Shown here one piece after another: positions 7,876 to 17,419 of a stretch of DNA of 43,841 bases. Position 1 is the stretch's first letter. Each line of letters begins with the position of its first letter. The notes below the pieces were generated by a model. That model saw only the letters and a list, made by a program, of their open reading frames with translations, was not told where the DNA came from and did not search any database. Position numbers and translations under genes: made by a program. Source of the DNA: an uncultured Prevotellaceae bacterium (GTDB taxonomy: Bacteria; Bacteroidota; Bacteroidia; Bacteroidales; Bacteroidaceae); the NCBI GenBank assembly GCA_947166345.1, contig CAMVDU010000001.1:75260-119100 (forward strand), given 5' to 3'.

Positions 7876-10803
7876 TTAATAGTACATTTCTATATATTGG
7901 TACGCTTTCTCGAAGACATCGTTGTCTTTGATTTGGTACTTTATCCATAGAATTGAGCGTAGTTTCTTCTTGATTTCGCGCTTTGCGGTGACACTTTGGA
8001 AAGCATCGTTGAACTGACGGACGATATTGACTACCTCATTGTCTATATCGTTAACTACCTGTTCAACGATGAATGGCGTATTCTCTGTCTTGATGCTTTG
8101 GAAAAGCTCTGTCAATGCCGACTTTGCCTGAGCACGTTTATCTTGAGGCTGGTCCATTTCCTTCTCTGCTTCGAGAATGTCATGTGCCATCTGGAGCAGT
8201 TGTTTCAGGTATTCTATGCTCGTAATCAGATTCTGTTCCATCTTCTCACGAAGCTCATCCAGCTTTTCAGCAAACTTCTTGAACTTCGGATCATTCTTGT
8301 GGTCGCCCAGACGAATCTTCAGCATCTTCTCAATCTCCACAATCTTCTTTTCTCGCTTCTTCTCATCCTCCAGCACAGAGTTGATGATGTCTGCATCAAT
8401 CACTAAGTCTTCAAGTGCTGTACCAATATCGATAGTGTCAATGTTGTTGTGAATAATCTCTATGGTTTTAGCTCCTAGCAATGTCCATATCAAGTTTCCA
8501 CCGCTTACAGGGCGCACACTCTGATACACCTGTGCCAACCAAGTATAATCGTTAGAGTATGGGGCAAGGCATTCATCAGGCGAGACGATTTCCCAAGCCT
8601 TTGATAGACGTGCAAAATGTCGCGCAAAATTGGTCTTAGTGCCATCTTCTTTCAGGCATTGTTGTGCAGCAGTCAAACCTTCCCATCCTCCAATCGTTCG
8701 ATCAATTCCAGGGAAGAACTGGATACACTCTTGCATGAATGTTGGGATGAGTGCTTTTATCTCATCCATGTTCTTGATGATAGTTTTCACGCTCTCCTCG
8801 TCGAAGGCAAGACTCTTGGCAACATCTTCGAATACGCCAACGAAATCAACAATCAGACCACACTTTTTGTTCTCATTGTATGTACGGTTTGTCCTACAGA
8901 TTGCCTGAAGCAAAGTGTGGTTCTTCATGGGCTTATCGAGATACATACATTGAAGGATAGGAGCATCGAAGCCTGTCAACAGTTTGCTTGTCACTATCAC
9001 AAACTTCAGGGGCGATAGTGGGTCGCGGAATTGGTCAAGCAGTTTCTTTTCCTCATCCCTTGTTCTTCTGTATGCTTTGTATTCATCAGCCTTATCTCCT
9101 GAGGTATGCATCACGACTGTCGTTTGGTCGTCTGTGCCAAGAAGAGCATCAATGGCTTTCTTGTATTTCACACAACAGCTACGGTTATACACCACAACCT
9201 GAGCCTTCATGCCTGTTGGCTCTACATACTGGCGGAAATGGCTAACGATGTACTTGCAGACATCATTAATGCGCTTATCTGCTGTGAAGAAAGCTTCCAC
9301 ACTTGTTCTGCGTACCAATTCCTGCTTGTCTTCCTCGCTTATCTGGTCTGTCAAGGCATCAAACTCTTCTTGTAGCTTTGCCTCGTCGAGGTGCATCTCT
9401 ACTGGAACAGTCTTGAAATTGAGTTCCAATGTTGCTTTATCATCAACAGAATTCTGGAAGGTGTACTTCGATATGTAGCCATACTTATCCTCTACGCTGC
9501 CAAAGCAGGCAAAGGTGTTGTGGTCGTTTTTGTTGATGGGTGTTCCAGTCAAACCAAAGAAGAAAGCGTTAGGTAGTGCTGTGCGCATCTTCTTACCCAA
9601 GTCACCTTCTTGCGTACGATGTGCTTCGTCCATGAGTAATATGATGTTATCACGATCATCTATCACTTCTCCATCGTTCAAGTCGCCAAACTTGAAAATG
9701 GTTGTGATGAGAATCTTCCTCTGGTGAATCTTTGTTTCCAGTTCCTCTTTAGATGTAATACCATCCACATTCGGAATTTCAGCACGAGTAAAGTCACCTG
9801 TAATTTGGTCTTCGAGGTCGATACGGTCATCCACAATCACAACAGTAGGAGCCTTCAATTCGTTCTGTTTACGTAGTTTCTGTGCAGCAAACACCATGAG
9901 CCACGACTTACCTGAACCTTGGAAGTGCCAGATGAGACCCTTCCTCGGTCCCTTTCCTGCCCGATATGTACCTAACACTCGTTGCACAATGGCTTCACCA
10001 CCGAGGTATTGCTGGTAACGGCATACAATTTTTATCTTGCGGCCACCTGATCCACCTGTAAAGACAGTATAATAGCGATAGATGTCAAGCAGACGTTCTG
10101 GTGTGATGAGTGACACATAGTTGTGCTCCACATCTTCCAACTGCCCATGATGGCGGCTTTCATCAGCAAACCAAGGTCCCCATTTATCTACAGGACAACC
10201 CACTCCGGCATATTGCAGTTCACGTCCTTCTGTGGCAAACGAAAGGATATTTGGCACAAACATCTCAGGAATACTCTTCTGATAATGTAGGATGTCTGTG
10301 GCACCATCAGCCCATGTTACGGATGCCTTCACAGGAGTCTTGGCTTCACCTATCACCATTGGTATGCCGTTGATGATATAGACCAGGTCAAGCCGCTTGC
10401 CTCCCTCTTTGCTCTTACGAGGAAACTCCCACTGATTGGTGACCACGCAGCGGTTCTCAGCAGGTATGTCGCTGAAGAAGCGTATGTTGATATTCTCACC
10501 ATCCTCACCAAACGGATAGGAATTCTCTTCAAAAAGCAAACGACGGAAACGGTCGTTGGCATTTATCAACTCTTCGTGATTATTGCCAATGGTGCATGCA
10601 GCACGAAGCCTATAGATAACTTGTGCAGCCTGATCATCTGTGATATTGTTGAATTTCTTCAGGGCTGTCAGCAACCATTCTGTTACAAGCACCTCATCTG
10701 GCAGTCGAGGCATTTCTTGCGGTTCTACATAAATCCAACCACAATTTCCTGCGGCGTTGATGAGCATCTGCTCAACGGTATTTTCTTCGTTAAAGTATGC
10801 CAT
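7876..10803 (-). CDS. hsdR: Type I restriction endonuclease subunit HsdR
   Basis: 975 residues, normal for HsdR. This is the ATP-dependent translocase and nuclease of the type I complex. The N-terminal endonuclease domain has a PD-(D/E)XK site: Asp139 in RLDLVYIING, then Glu153 and Lys155 in IGEAKTP. The SF2 motor follows: Walker A HFQGSGKSW (about 293-301), DEAH box LLMDEAHRT (392-395), FFGLTGTPI, and motif VI in LLQAICRTNR. The C-terminal helical region contacts the methyltransferase. It is last of the R-M genes, 119 bp after the AlbA_2/GHKL gene across an A+T-rich gap (10804-10922) with no clear promoter. All key residues are present. Confidence 0.96.
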   Translation of the reverse strand: MAYFNEENTVEQMLINAAGNCGWIYVEPQEMPRLPDEVLVTEWLLTALKKFNNITDDQAAQVIYRLRAACTIGNNHEELINANDRFRRLLFEENSYPFGEDGENINIRFFSDIPAENRCVVTNQWEFPRKSKEGGKRLDLVYIINGIPMVIGEAKTPVKASVTWADGATDILHYQKSIPEMFVPNILSFATEGRELQYAGVGCPVDKWGPWFADESRHHGQLEDVEHNYVSLITPERLLDIYRYYTVFTGGSGGRKIKIVCRYQQYLGGEAIVQRVLGTYRAGKGPRKGLIWHFQGSGKSWLMVFAAQKLRKQNELKAPTVVIVDDRIDLEDQITGDFTRAEIPNVDGITSKEELETKIHQRKILITTIFKFGDLNDGEVIDDRDNIILLMDEAHRTQEGDLGKKMRTALPNAFFFGLTGTPINKNDHNTFACFGSVEDKYGYISKYTFQNSVDDKATLELNFKTVPVEMHLDEAKLQEEFDALTDQISEEDKQELVRRTSVEAFFTADKRINDVCKYIVSHFRQYVEPTGMKAQVVVYNRSCCVKYKKAIDALLGTDDQTTVVMHTSGDKADEYKAYRRTRDEEKKLLDQFRDPLSPLKFVIVTSKLLTGFDAPILQCMYLDKPMKNHTLLQAICRTNRTYNENKKCGLIVDFVGVFEDVAKSLAFDEESVKTIIKNMDEIKALIPTFMQECIQFFPGIDRTIGGWEGLTAAQQCLKEDGTKTNFARHFARLSKAWEIVSPDECLAPYSNDYTWLAQVYQSVRPVSGGNLIWTLLGAKTIEIIHNNIDTIDIGTALEDLVIDADIINSVLEDEKKREKKIVEIEKMLKIRLGDHKNDPKFKKFAEKLDELREKMEQNLITSIEYLKQLLQMAHDILEAEKEMDQPQDKRAQAKSALTELFQSIKTENTPFIVEQVVNDIDNEVVNIVRQFNDAFQSVTAKREIKKKLRSILWIKYQIKDNDVFEKAYQYIEMYY

Positions 10804-10922
10804 ATCTTACTATTCTTTGCTTGTGAAAAAGGAAATAAAAAAAGAACTAATATGTTGTAAGACAGTAATATAGCTAAATATTTACTTTTTTTTCTTTTTC
10901 ATTTCTTTTTTTTTATGCCACA

Positions 10923-12557
10923 TTATTTTAGCGAATATCTGCGATTCGTTTTAGCACCCTCAATACTTATCTTTATATCAACAAGTTTGTAAACGACCTT
11001 TCTAACTTCTTTTATTTCAACATCAGGAAGTCTGTCAGTAATCTCTGAGAGCTTACTATGAGGGTGTTTCTCTAGATCATGTATGATAAGAGATTCCAAC
11101 ACGTCGGGTTCAACTGTTTTTAATGTTGTTGGTATCTTATCTGCCTTCGCATTTTTTATTAGAACAGGATTTATGATATAATATGAACCTTTATGAACAC
11201 CCTTTTGTAACACTAATCCTTTCTTAATCAAGGCGTTAACATAACTTCGGAGTCGTTCGTCGTCTGCTAATTGCAACTCGTGGCTCAATTCTGTAGCGTA
11301 TATTTTTTGTTCCCTTGCAATGATGCCCAAAGCAGTAAAATCTTTTTGTTTAAGTTGATAATTCTTGAGTACGTAATCTAAGAGAGGGAGAATCTCTGGC
11401 TTTAAGATTTTTGCGTATTGAGTAACAATACACTCATTATATGAAGATTCAATAGTCGGTTTTTCTTTCGCCTCCATTGAATTTAGCTCATAAATCAAGT
11501 CGTATCCAGATCCCTCACCTTCCATCAAACCTAATGCGAACATTAATTCAATGAAATGTGGATTGCGCCTATGTCTAGCATGAAGAATATTGTCCTTTGT
11601 TACCCCAAGAGGCAATCCTCCTGGATTTCTTATTTCCAATCTGTCAGTATAGACTTTAATCATGATATCATTAGATATTGTCATTGATTGGTGTACGATA
11701 GCATTAACCAATAATTCTCGCAATACTTTCGGATGGTAATGTCTTATTTGTTTGCGAAAGAGGCCGTCAGGGAACTCATACGAGTAAGTTAATTCAACAG
11801 CCTCCTTTTCTATGTCCATTAATAGTTCTTTAGGATTCTTTCCTTCATTTCTCCATTCGACCTTTCTTACTTTTTCTTCGTTCGCGTCGTAAACAATATA
11901 CTGCACAGTAATAGGGTAGCTTATCCAGTTTTTTTGTTTGGTTGATCCAAGCCATAACACCCCTAAGTTGGTCAAATAGCCTTCGTCTACCAAACAGTAA
12001 TATTCTGCTAATTCGTCATTATCCATCTGCCTGATATGGTCTTTTATTCTATCTGATGATCTAATAGAATCAGAAAGAATTTGTAATTTCTCTCTTGATG
12101 CGTCGTCAATTGCAAAACGCGTTTTAGTAATTTCCCATTGGAAACAACCTTTCACCTCACTTAGTCTCAACATGTCCTCACTACGCAATGGCTCACACTT
12201 ATCTGCAAACCGCATATAGAATTTGCCGTCAGATGTAGATGCGATAGACTTCAGCGAAGGAAATACTGTAATGATGAAGTATTGACTATTGGTTTCATCT
12301 GTAAGCACTTCAGTTGCAGACAACGCAACATTGAAACATAGGCTACGAAGTTTGGTTACTGCATCGTTTATTTCTTTTGCCTCAACCACCTGCCCAGGAA
12401 GAGTATGTTTCTTTTTGTCGTCATAACCTATATATATCTTACCACCTTGGGCATTTGCCAAAGCTACGCAAGTTGTTGATAACTCACGGAATCCTTTATC
12501 ACCGGTCCTTATTTTTTGGAGTGATTTATATTCTACTGTCTGGGTTTCTGGATTCAT
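10923..12557 (-). CDS. AlbA_2 (Schlafen-like) and GHKL-ATPase domain protein
   Basis: 544 residues. The N-terminal AlbA_2 domain (about 1-130) shows EYKSL and a TCVALANAQGGKIYIGYDD core. The middle region (about 265-370) is a GHKL/HATPase_c_4 fold with N-box RELLVNAIVHQS, G1-like LEIRNPGGLP and EGEGSGYDLIYE. The C-terminal part (about 390-540) is predicted winged-helix. Proteins of this build are annotated as ATP-binding regulators or as defence-associated proteins; the ligand is unknown. It sits inside the R-M operon, 14 bp after the M-S fusion gene and before hsdR, and it is the most A+T-rich gene of the window, suggesting separate acquisition. Confidence 0.85.
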   Translation of the reverse strand: MNPETQTVEYKSLQKIRTGDKGFRELSTTCVALANAQGGKIYIGYDDKKKHTLPGQVVEAKEINDAVTKLRSLCFNVALSATEVLTDETNSQYFIITVFPSLKSIASTSDGKFYMRFADKCEPLRSEDMLRLSEVKGCFQWEITKTRFAIDDASREKLQILSDSIRSSDRIKDHIRQMDNDELAEYYCLVDEGYLTNLGVLWLGSTKQKNWISYPITVQYIVYDANEEKVRKVEWRNEGKNPKELLMDIEKEAVELTYSYEFPDGLFRKQIRHYHPKVLRELLVNAIVHQSMTISNDIMIKVYTDRLEIRNPGGLPLGVTKDNILHARHRRNPHFIELMFALGLMEGEGSGYDLIYELNSMEAKEKPTIESSYNECIVTQYAKILKPEILPLLDYVLKNYQLKQKDFTALGIIAREQKIYATELSHELQLADDERLRSYVNALIKKGLVLQKGVHKGSYYIINPVLIKNAKADKIPTTLKTVEPDVLESLIIHDLEKHPHSKLSEITDRLPDVEIKEVRKVVYKLVDIKISIEGAKTNRRYSLK

Positions 12558-12571
12558 ATTATTTGTTTGTT

Positions 12572-15304
12572 TTAACTGTTTATCAAACTCTTTATTACGG
12601 CATCGATTGCATCTATCGATTTACGAAGTTCAAATCCTGATTTGTCGGCCTGATGATAGATGGTTTCAAACTCTTTCTGGCGTTCAATTGATACATCGGC
12701 AATAGGAATTTGCCAATACCTATCCATCTTTAAGTTTTGGATGCCAGTTGTCTTATTACCCATACTTCTTATCACATTCTTGTTCATCTGATAATAATTG
12801 AACAACGAATAGAATATAAAAAGGGAGTTGACACCTTCTTTACATCTGAGAAGCTGTGTAAAGTTGTTGAACAGATACAGCCCATCTTCCTCGAAATAAA
12901 CGACTCTGCCGACTGGATTATCATTTGTTCCACCTGACCGTTCTAGTATGATATCGCCTTTGGAAAGCTTCTTTTTCTCAACCTTTGCCGAATCAATGTC
13001 TCTAGTGACAACATCAGATAAATCCAACTTGCCATTATTTGTAAAGTTAGTGGTTCTAATCACCTTAACACCAGTGCCATCTTTATCTTCTTGGCCCCAT
13101 TCACCAGGAAACGAAACTTCAATAAAGTCTGCAAGAGGCTTTGCCGATTCAGCGGTTCCAAACATCTCGATAAATTGCGATTTCACCATTTCTTCGGTTG
13201 CCGCAAGAAGCTTCTTGTATGACTCTTTCAGGCGATATGCCGCCCAAAGTTTATCAGCAAGAACCTTTTGTTCTTCAATTGAAGGTAAATCAAACTCATA
13301 TTCTGCAAGTTGCTTCCATTTAATACGACGCGTTAAACCTCCATTTGAGTTAGAAACAATAAAATCCCAAAGCTTTTTCTGATACAGGACATAAATAAGG
13401 AAGCCGTCGGCAATGATTCCTTCTTTCTCGCGAATAGTAATAATATCCGCAGAGCAAACGCCATCAAAATCGGCTCTTGGCGCTCGTTCACGGAAATCGC
13501 TGCCATATAGACTTCTTCTAACAAGAAGATAATCACCAGCACTAAACCCCTTTTGTGTAGATGTTATTGTACTTGCATCAGAACGTTTATGAATCCTAAA
13601 ATCATATTGACCAATACAATCAGAACCTATAAAGAAATCAAAATCTGATTCGGAAGGATTATCTATTCTTACAGAATACTCTTCAGCTACATCTGAAAGT
13701 TTTACCCTTTTCCAATTAGATTTGTCAAATGAACTTCGGTCATTATTAAAGTTTAGGAATGAAGGAGTATCTTCGACAAAAGGTAATTGGCTAAGACTCT
13801 CAGACAATTTATTTTGGCATGATGTTAGCTCCACAAGATTATCTAGTAGAGTTTTATCATCTGTTTCTTCCAATGTTTTCACGTAAGTCTTGATATTCAA
13901 GTTGCCGTCATTAGCTAAAACTTCTTCCATGCTAACATGTTTGGAAAAACCTGGAATATCTTCCTCGCTATTGTATGCAGATAGAATTTTTTCTATGTCT
14001 TCAGGGAACAGATAAGCCTGTTTCCCTTCTTTATGAGTGCATTTTTCTGCTTCAATAAATAATATCTTATTCTTCCGACTATTTGGTTTACAATTGCTAC
14101 AAATAAAGATAAAACTTTCAAGACCAGAATTGTAAAATAGATTTCGACCAAGGCCTATTATAGCATCGATAGTATCTGATTTGACATGGTTTATACGTAT
14201 GTCCTTATCTTCTTCTCTATTCAATACGCCATGAGGCAGAAGAGTCGCACTCCTACCAGTTTTCTCATTCATTGATGCTATTATATGTTGGATGAATGCA
14301 TAGTCAGCTCTTGCTTGAATAGGAGTGCCCCACATATTACGTCCAAACTTGTCATTCATGAAAGCATCTCTATTCCACTGCTTTATACTATATGGTGGAT
14401 TTGCTAATACAATATCAAATTTGCGTAATTGAGAACCTTCTAAGAACTTGGGATGCTCAAGTGTGTCATCATTTGCGATCGAGAAGTCTTCAACACCATT
14501 TAAATAACAATTCATTCTGGCAATGGAACTTGTAAGTGTGTTTATCTCCTGTCCGAACACCTTTACCCCTTGCCAAGGCTGTCCTTTTTGACGAAGGAAG
14601 TCAAGACATTTCACAAGCATACCCCCCGAACCACAGGTGGGGTCGTAAATGCTTTCGTCTGGCTTGGGTTGCAGTATCTCGGCCATCAAGGTGACGACAG
14701 TTCGATTGGTATAGAACTCCTGAGCCGTATTACCAGCGTCGTCTGCAAACTTTCCTACAAGATATTCGTAGGCTTGTCCCATCTCGTCAGCTGGACAGGA
14801 CTCTAAGCCAAGGTCATAACGGGAGAAATCCTCGATGAGAGATGTTATGATGTGGTCAGGCATTTTGGCCTTGTTGGTCCAACCATCTTTAGGACCAAAG
14901 ATACCTTCCAAACCACCAATAATGCGTCCGTCTGCTTCCTCACCAGGATTAGCTTGCTCGATAGCTATGAAAGCTTCTACGAGACGTTGTCCCACATTCT
15001 CCGTTACTTCTCGTACATCACGCCAGTGAGCTCCTTCTGGGATACGGATAGCCAGTTCTGCGGCTTGCATACGGGCATATTCATCGCCTCCTTCGCGAGC
15101 AAAACCAGTAAACTGCTCATCGTAAACGTCGCTGATGCGCTTGAAGAACAGAAGTGGAAAAATATATTCCTTATAGCCCGCTGCATCTATCTGACCACGC
15201 AGACGGGTAGCCGCACCCCATAGGAACGATTTCAATTCGTCCAAGGGTATAGGTTCGCCAGGCAAGCGGTATCTTGATTCTTTCTTTTCTTCTATCATAA
15301 TCAT
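12572..15304 (-). CDS. hsdMS: Fused type I methyltransferase-specificity subunit (HsdM-HsdS)
   Basis: 910 residues. Residues 1 to about 500 are an HsdM: HsdM_N domain with YIFPLLFFKRISDVYDE, AdoMet motif I DPTCGSGGML (221-230) and catalytic NPPY (302-305). A linker of about 30 residues leads to an HsdS part with TRD1 (about 535-680, ending KWKQLAEYEFDLPSIEEQ), a helical spacer (KVLADKLWAAYRLKESYKKLLAATEEMVKSQF split around 690-720) and TRD2 (about 725-880) with a C-terminal helix. No separate hsdS exists nearby. It overlaps the upstream hsdM by 4 bp (ATGA), so production of the two M proteins is coupled. Fusion and intact motifs are seen directly; the heterodimer model is inference. Confidence 0.93.
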   Translation of the reverse strand: MIMIEEKKESRYRLPGEPIPLDELKSFLWGAATRLRGQIDAAGYKEYIFPLLFFKRISDVYDEQFTGFAREGGDEYARMQAAELAIRIPEGAHWRDVREVTENVGQRLVEAFIAIEQANPGEEADGRIIGGLEGIFGPKDGWTNKAKMPDHIITSLIEDFSRYDLGLESCPADEMGQAYEYLVGKFADDAGNTAQEFYTNRTVVTLMAEILQPKPDESIYDPTCGSGGMLVKCLDFLRQKGQPWQGVKVFGQEINTLTSSIARMNCYLNGVEDFSIANDDTLEHPKFLEGSQLRKFDIVLANPPYSIKQWNRDAFMNDKFGRNMWGTPIQARADYAFIQHIIASMNEKTGRSATLLPHGVLNREEDKDIRINHVKSDTIDAIIGLGRNLFYNSGLESFIFICSNCKPNSRKNKILFIEAEKCTHKEGKQAYLFPEDIEKILSAYNSEEDIPGFSKHVSMEEVLANDGNLNIKTYVKTLEETDDKTLLDNLVELTSCQNKLSESLSQLPFVEDTPSFLNFNNDRSSFDKSNWKRVKLSDVAEEYSVRIDNPSESDFDFFIGSDCIGQYDFRIHKRSDASTITSTQKGFSAGDYLLVRRSLYGSDFRERAPRADFDGVCSADIITIREKEGIIADGFLIYVLYQKKLWDFIVSNSNGGLTRRIKWKQLAEYEFDLPSIEEQKVLADKLWAAYRLKESYKKLLAATEEMVKSQFIEMFGTAESAKPLADFIEVSFPGEWGQEDKDGTGVKVIRTTNFTNNGKLDLSDVVTRDIDSAKVEKKKLSKGDIILERSGGTNDNPVGRVVYFEEDGLYLFNNFTQLLRCKEGVNSLFIFYSLFNYYQMNKNVIRSMGNKTTGIQNLKMDRYWQIPIADVSIERQKEFETIYHQADKSGFELRKSIDAIDAVIKSLINS

Positions 15305-16830
15305 GCGTTAATAATCTTTCTAAACTCTGATTCACGCAGTTTCACTTCTTCGTATGCAGCCTTAAACTCAGCCAGCACCTCTGCGTAGGGCTTGATGGCC
15401 TCGCGATGGTATTGCACATATTTGTTGGGCGACAAGTCGTAGCCCTTGGCAGCAATCTCATCGAGCGTTACTACCTGAGCGTAGTCTTCTACATTCTCGT
15501 AATTGGCATACAGCTCGTAGAGACGGTCCACATCTGTCTGTTCCAATACGTTTTGAGCACGTTTTTGTGTAAGAATCTTCGTGCCGTCAATCATCAGAAT
15601 GCGAGCGCTGTGCTCTGCTGGTTTCATCTTGCGGATAATGAGGAAACAGGGAGAAAGACCTGTTCCATAAAAGAGCTTATCACCAAGGGTAACCACAGCC
15701 TCAACCATATCGCTCTTCACCAACTTCTCACGGATGCGACCTTCTTCATTTCCACGGAAAAGAACACCTTGGGGCATCACAACAGCCATACGTCCATTAC
15801 CAGGAGCCATTGATGCTATCATGTGCTGAATCCAAGCGTAGTCGCCGCATGAGTCGCTGGGCGTTCCCCAGATGTTACGTCCATATTTATCTGATGACCA
15901 TTCCACTGAGCCCCATTTCTCCAAAGAGAATGGTGGATTGGCTATTACGCAGTCGAACTTAGCCACCTCACCACCTTGCAAGATTTTCGGGTTGCGGAGA
16001 GTATCACCTTGCATGATGTTGAAGTCGCTGGCGCCATGAAGGAAAAGGTTCATCTTGGCTATTGCTGAGTTGACCACATTCTTCTCCTGCCCGAAAATGT
16101 TGCCACAACAGAGGCTGCTGTGATTCATGTGATGTACGGCCTCGATAAGCATACCACCAGAACCGCAGGCAGGGTCGTAAACACTTTCACCTGGCTGAGG
16201 GTCAAGAATACGGATGAGCAGTTGTACCACAGAACGAGGGGTATAGAACTCGCCTGCTTTAGCTTTCGAATCATCTGCAAACTTCTTCAGCAAAATCTCG
16301 TAGGCATCACCCATCAAGTCAGTTGGATAGTCTTTATTACCCAGTTTCTTTGTGCTGAGATGTTCAATGAGGTCACGAATCTTTCCATCAGAGAGATTCT
16401 TTTTGTCAGTCCATTTCTGGGCGCTAAACATACTGAGCACGCCATAAAGTGTATCTGGGTTAGCCAATTCAATACCACGCATGGCACCAACAATAGCAGC
16501 ACCAAGATTTTCTGTACGCTCACGCACATCCTGCCAATGGCATCCGTCAGGAATGACAAAACGGTGTTGTTCAGGGAGTGAAGCATATTCCTCATCACCA
16601 TCGCTCTCCAAGAGAGCGTCTTCCGTTTCCTCGTCATATACATCGCTGATGCGCTTATAATAGAGAATGGGCGTTATATAGTCCTTGAAGTTGTCCTGGC
16701 TTACGGGCCCTCGCAGGATATTACAGGCCTCAAACAGGAAGTTGTACAGATTCTGTACTCCTTCCAGCCTCAGTTCCTGCTCAGACCTCGGCCTGTCAAC
16801 ATCGTTAGACTTTTTCTTAATATTAACCAT
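15301..16830 (-). CDS. hsdM: Type I DNA methyltransferase subunit HsdM
   Basis: 509 residues, a complete N6-adenine methyltransferase subunit. The HsdM_N domain carries DYITPILYYKRISDVYDE (about 50-67), AdoMet motif I is DPACGSGGML (219-228) and catalytic motif IV is NPPF (298-301). It is clearly homologous to, but diverged from, the M half of the fusion encoded immediately downstream, so the operon carries two different M subunits. It is the first gene of the R-M operon. About 295 nt of leader separate it from the palindromic promoter region at 17115-17137. The start MVNIKKK is the first ATG after the non-coding leader. Confidence 0.95.
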   Translation of the reverse strand: MVNIKKKSNDVDRPRSEQELRLEGVQNLYNFLFEACNILRGPVSQDNFKDYITPILYYKRISDVYDEETEDALLESDGDEEYASLPEQHRFVIPDGCHWQDVRERTENLGAAIVGAMRGIELANPDTLYGVLSMFSAQKWTDKKNLSDGKIRDLIEHLSTKKLGNKDYPTDLMGDAYEILLKKFADDSKAKAGEFYTPRSVVQLLIRILDPQPGESVYDPACGSGGMLIEAVHHMNHSSLCCGNIFGQEKNVVNSAIAKMNLFLHGASDFNIMQGDTLRNPKILQGGEVAKFDCVIANPPFSLEKWGSVEWSSDKYGRNIWGTPSDSCGDYAWIQHMIASMAPGNGRMAVVMPQGVLFRGNEEGRIREKLVKSDMVEAVVTLGDKLFYGTGLSPCFLIIRKMKPAEHSARILMIDGTKILTQKRAQNVLEQTDVDRLYELYANYENVEDYAQVVTLDEIAAKGYDLSPNKYVQYHREAIKPYAEVLAEFKAAYEEVKLRESEFRKIINA

Positions 16831-17073
16831 TTAGTATCACAAAGAATTGTCGTTATTGGTTACTTGTATTAGCGTATGTTCGTTTATGCGCCGCTATCTG
16901 AAACGAAAATTCAACCGCCAAGTTTCTCGAACATTCGAATAAACAGCAAACGCTATATTTTTCCCTCAAAAGTTATACCGGCACTCTGCACCCAGAGATT
17001 GATGCCTTGCAGCATGGGCTGTTTACAGCTACTTGCCGATACTTATCAAGTGCAAGGACGGTGCAAACCGAGA

Positions 17074-17096
17074 GCAATCAAACTTGTTTGAATTGC
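17074..17096. repeat. Hairpin motif in the R-M operon leader
   Basis: CAATCAAAC and GTTTGAATTG form an imperfect inverted repeat, flanked by GGTGCAAACCGAGA and CCGAGCGCAGCC. From memory, similar blocks recur in Bacteroidales intergenic regions. In this window it lies in the transcribed leader of hsdM. Confidence 0.5.
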
Positions 17097-17114
17097 CGAG
17101 CGCAGCCCGTACTC

Positions 17115-17155
17115 GCAACTTATAAGTTGCAAAGTTAGCAATTATTTTGCACAAA
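17115..17155 (-). promoter_or_regulatory. Putative R-M operon promoter with overlapping operator palindrome
   Basis: The minus strand has TAACTTTG (17130-17137), a good -7 box. A TTTG lies at 17152-17155, but the spacer is only 14 bp, so the -33 match is poor. The box abuts GCAACTTATAAGTTGC (17115-17130), a perfect 16-bp palindrome covering the expected transcription start. This placement suits a repressor such as an R-M controller, though no small C-protein gene is seen here. Confidence 0.5.
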
Positions 17156-17259
17156 AAGAAAAAAAACGGGAAAAATTAGATGCTTACAGAAAAAGTTTTT
17201 AATCTTCACGATTTGATATGGTACGTTACTCGAGCGCGCGTGAGAATTTTGTGAAATTT

Positions 17260-17342
17260 GCTACCACGCTACCACAGAGCACCTGAAATGCCCTGTATAT
17301 GGGCAAATAGGGTGCGGTGGTAGATACTGAATATGTGGTAGC
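17260..17342. repeat. Nested inverted repeat (cruciform-capable)
   Basis: The outer arms are GCTACCAC (17260-17267) and GTGGTAGC (17335-17342). The inner arms are CTACCAC (17269-17275) and GTGGTAG (17317-17323), then GCACC/GGTGC and TGCCC/GGGCA. The symmetric palindrome TTTTGCGCAAAA follows at 17363-17374. Confidence 0.75.
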
Positions 17343-17419
17343 AATGCCACCACTTTGACATGTTTTGCGCAAAAAATTGGGTAGAAACGAGGATTTTTCA
17401 TGTCTTGTGATCCAAAAAG

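Noticed and set aside
12572..15304. HsdM-HsdS fusion as a sequencing artefact
   Set aside because: The frame is continuous over 910 codons with a plausible linker, and no frameshift signature is visible. An artefact would need a lost stop, which only resequencing could exclude.
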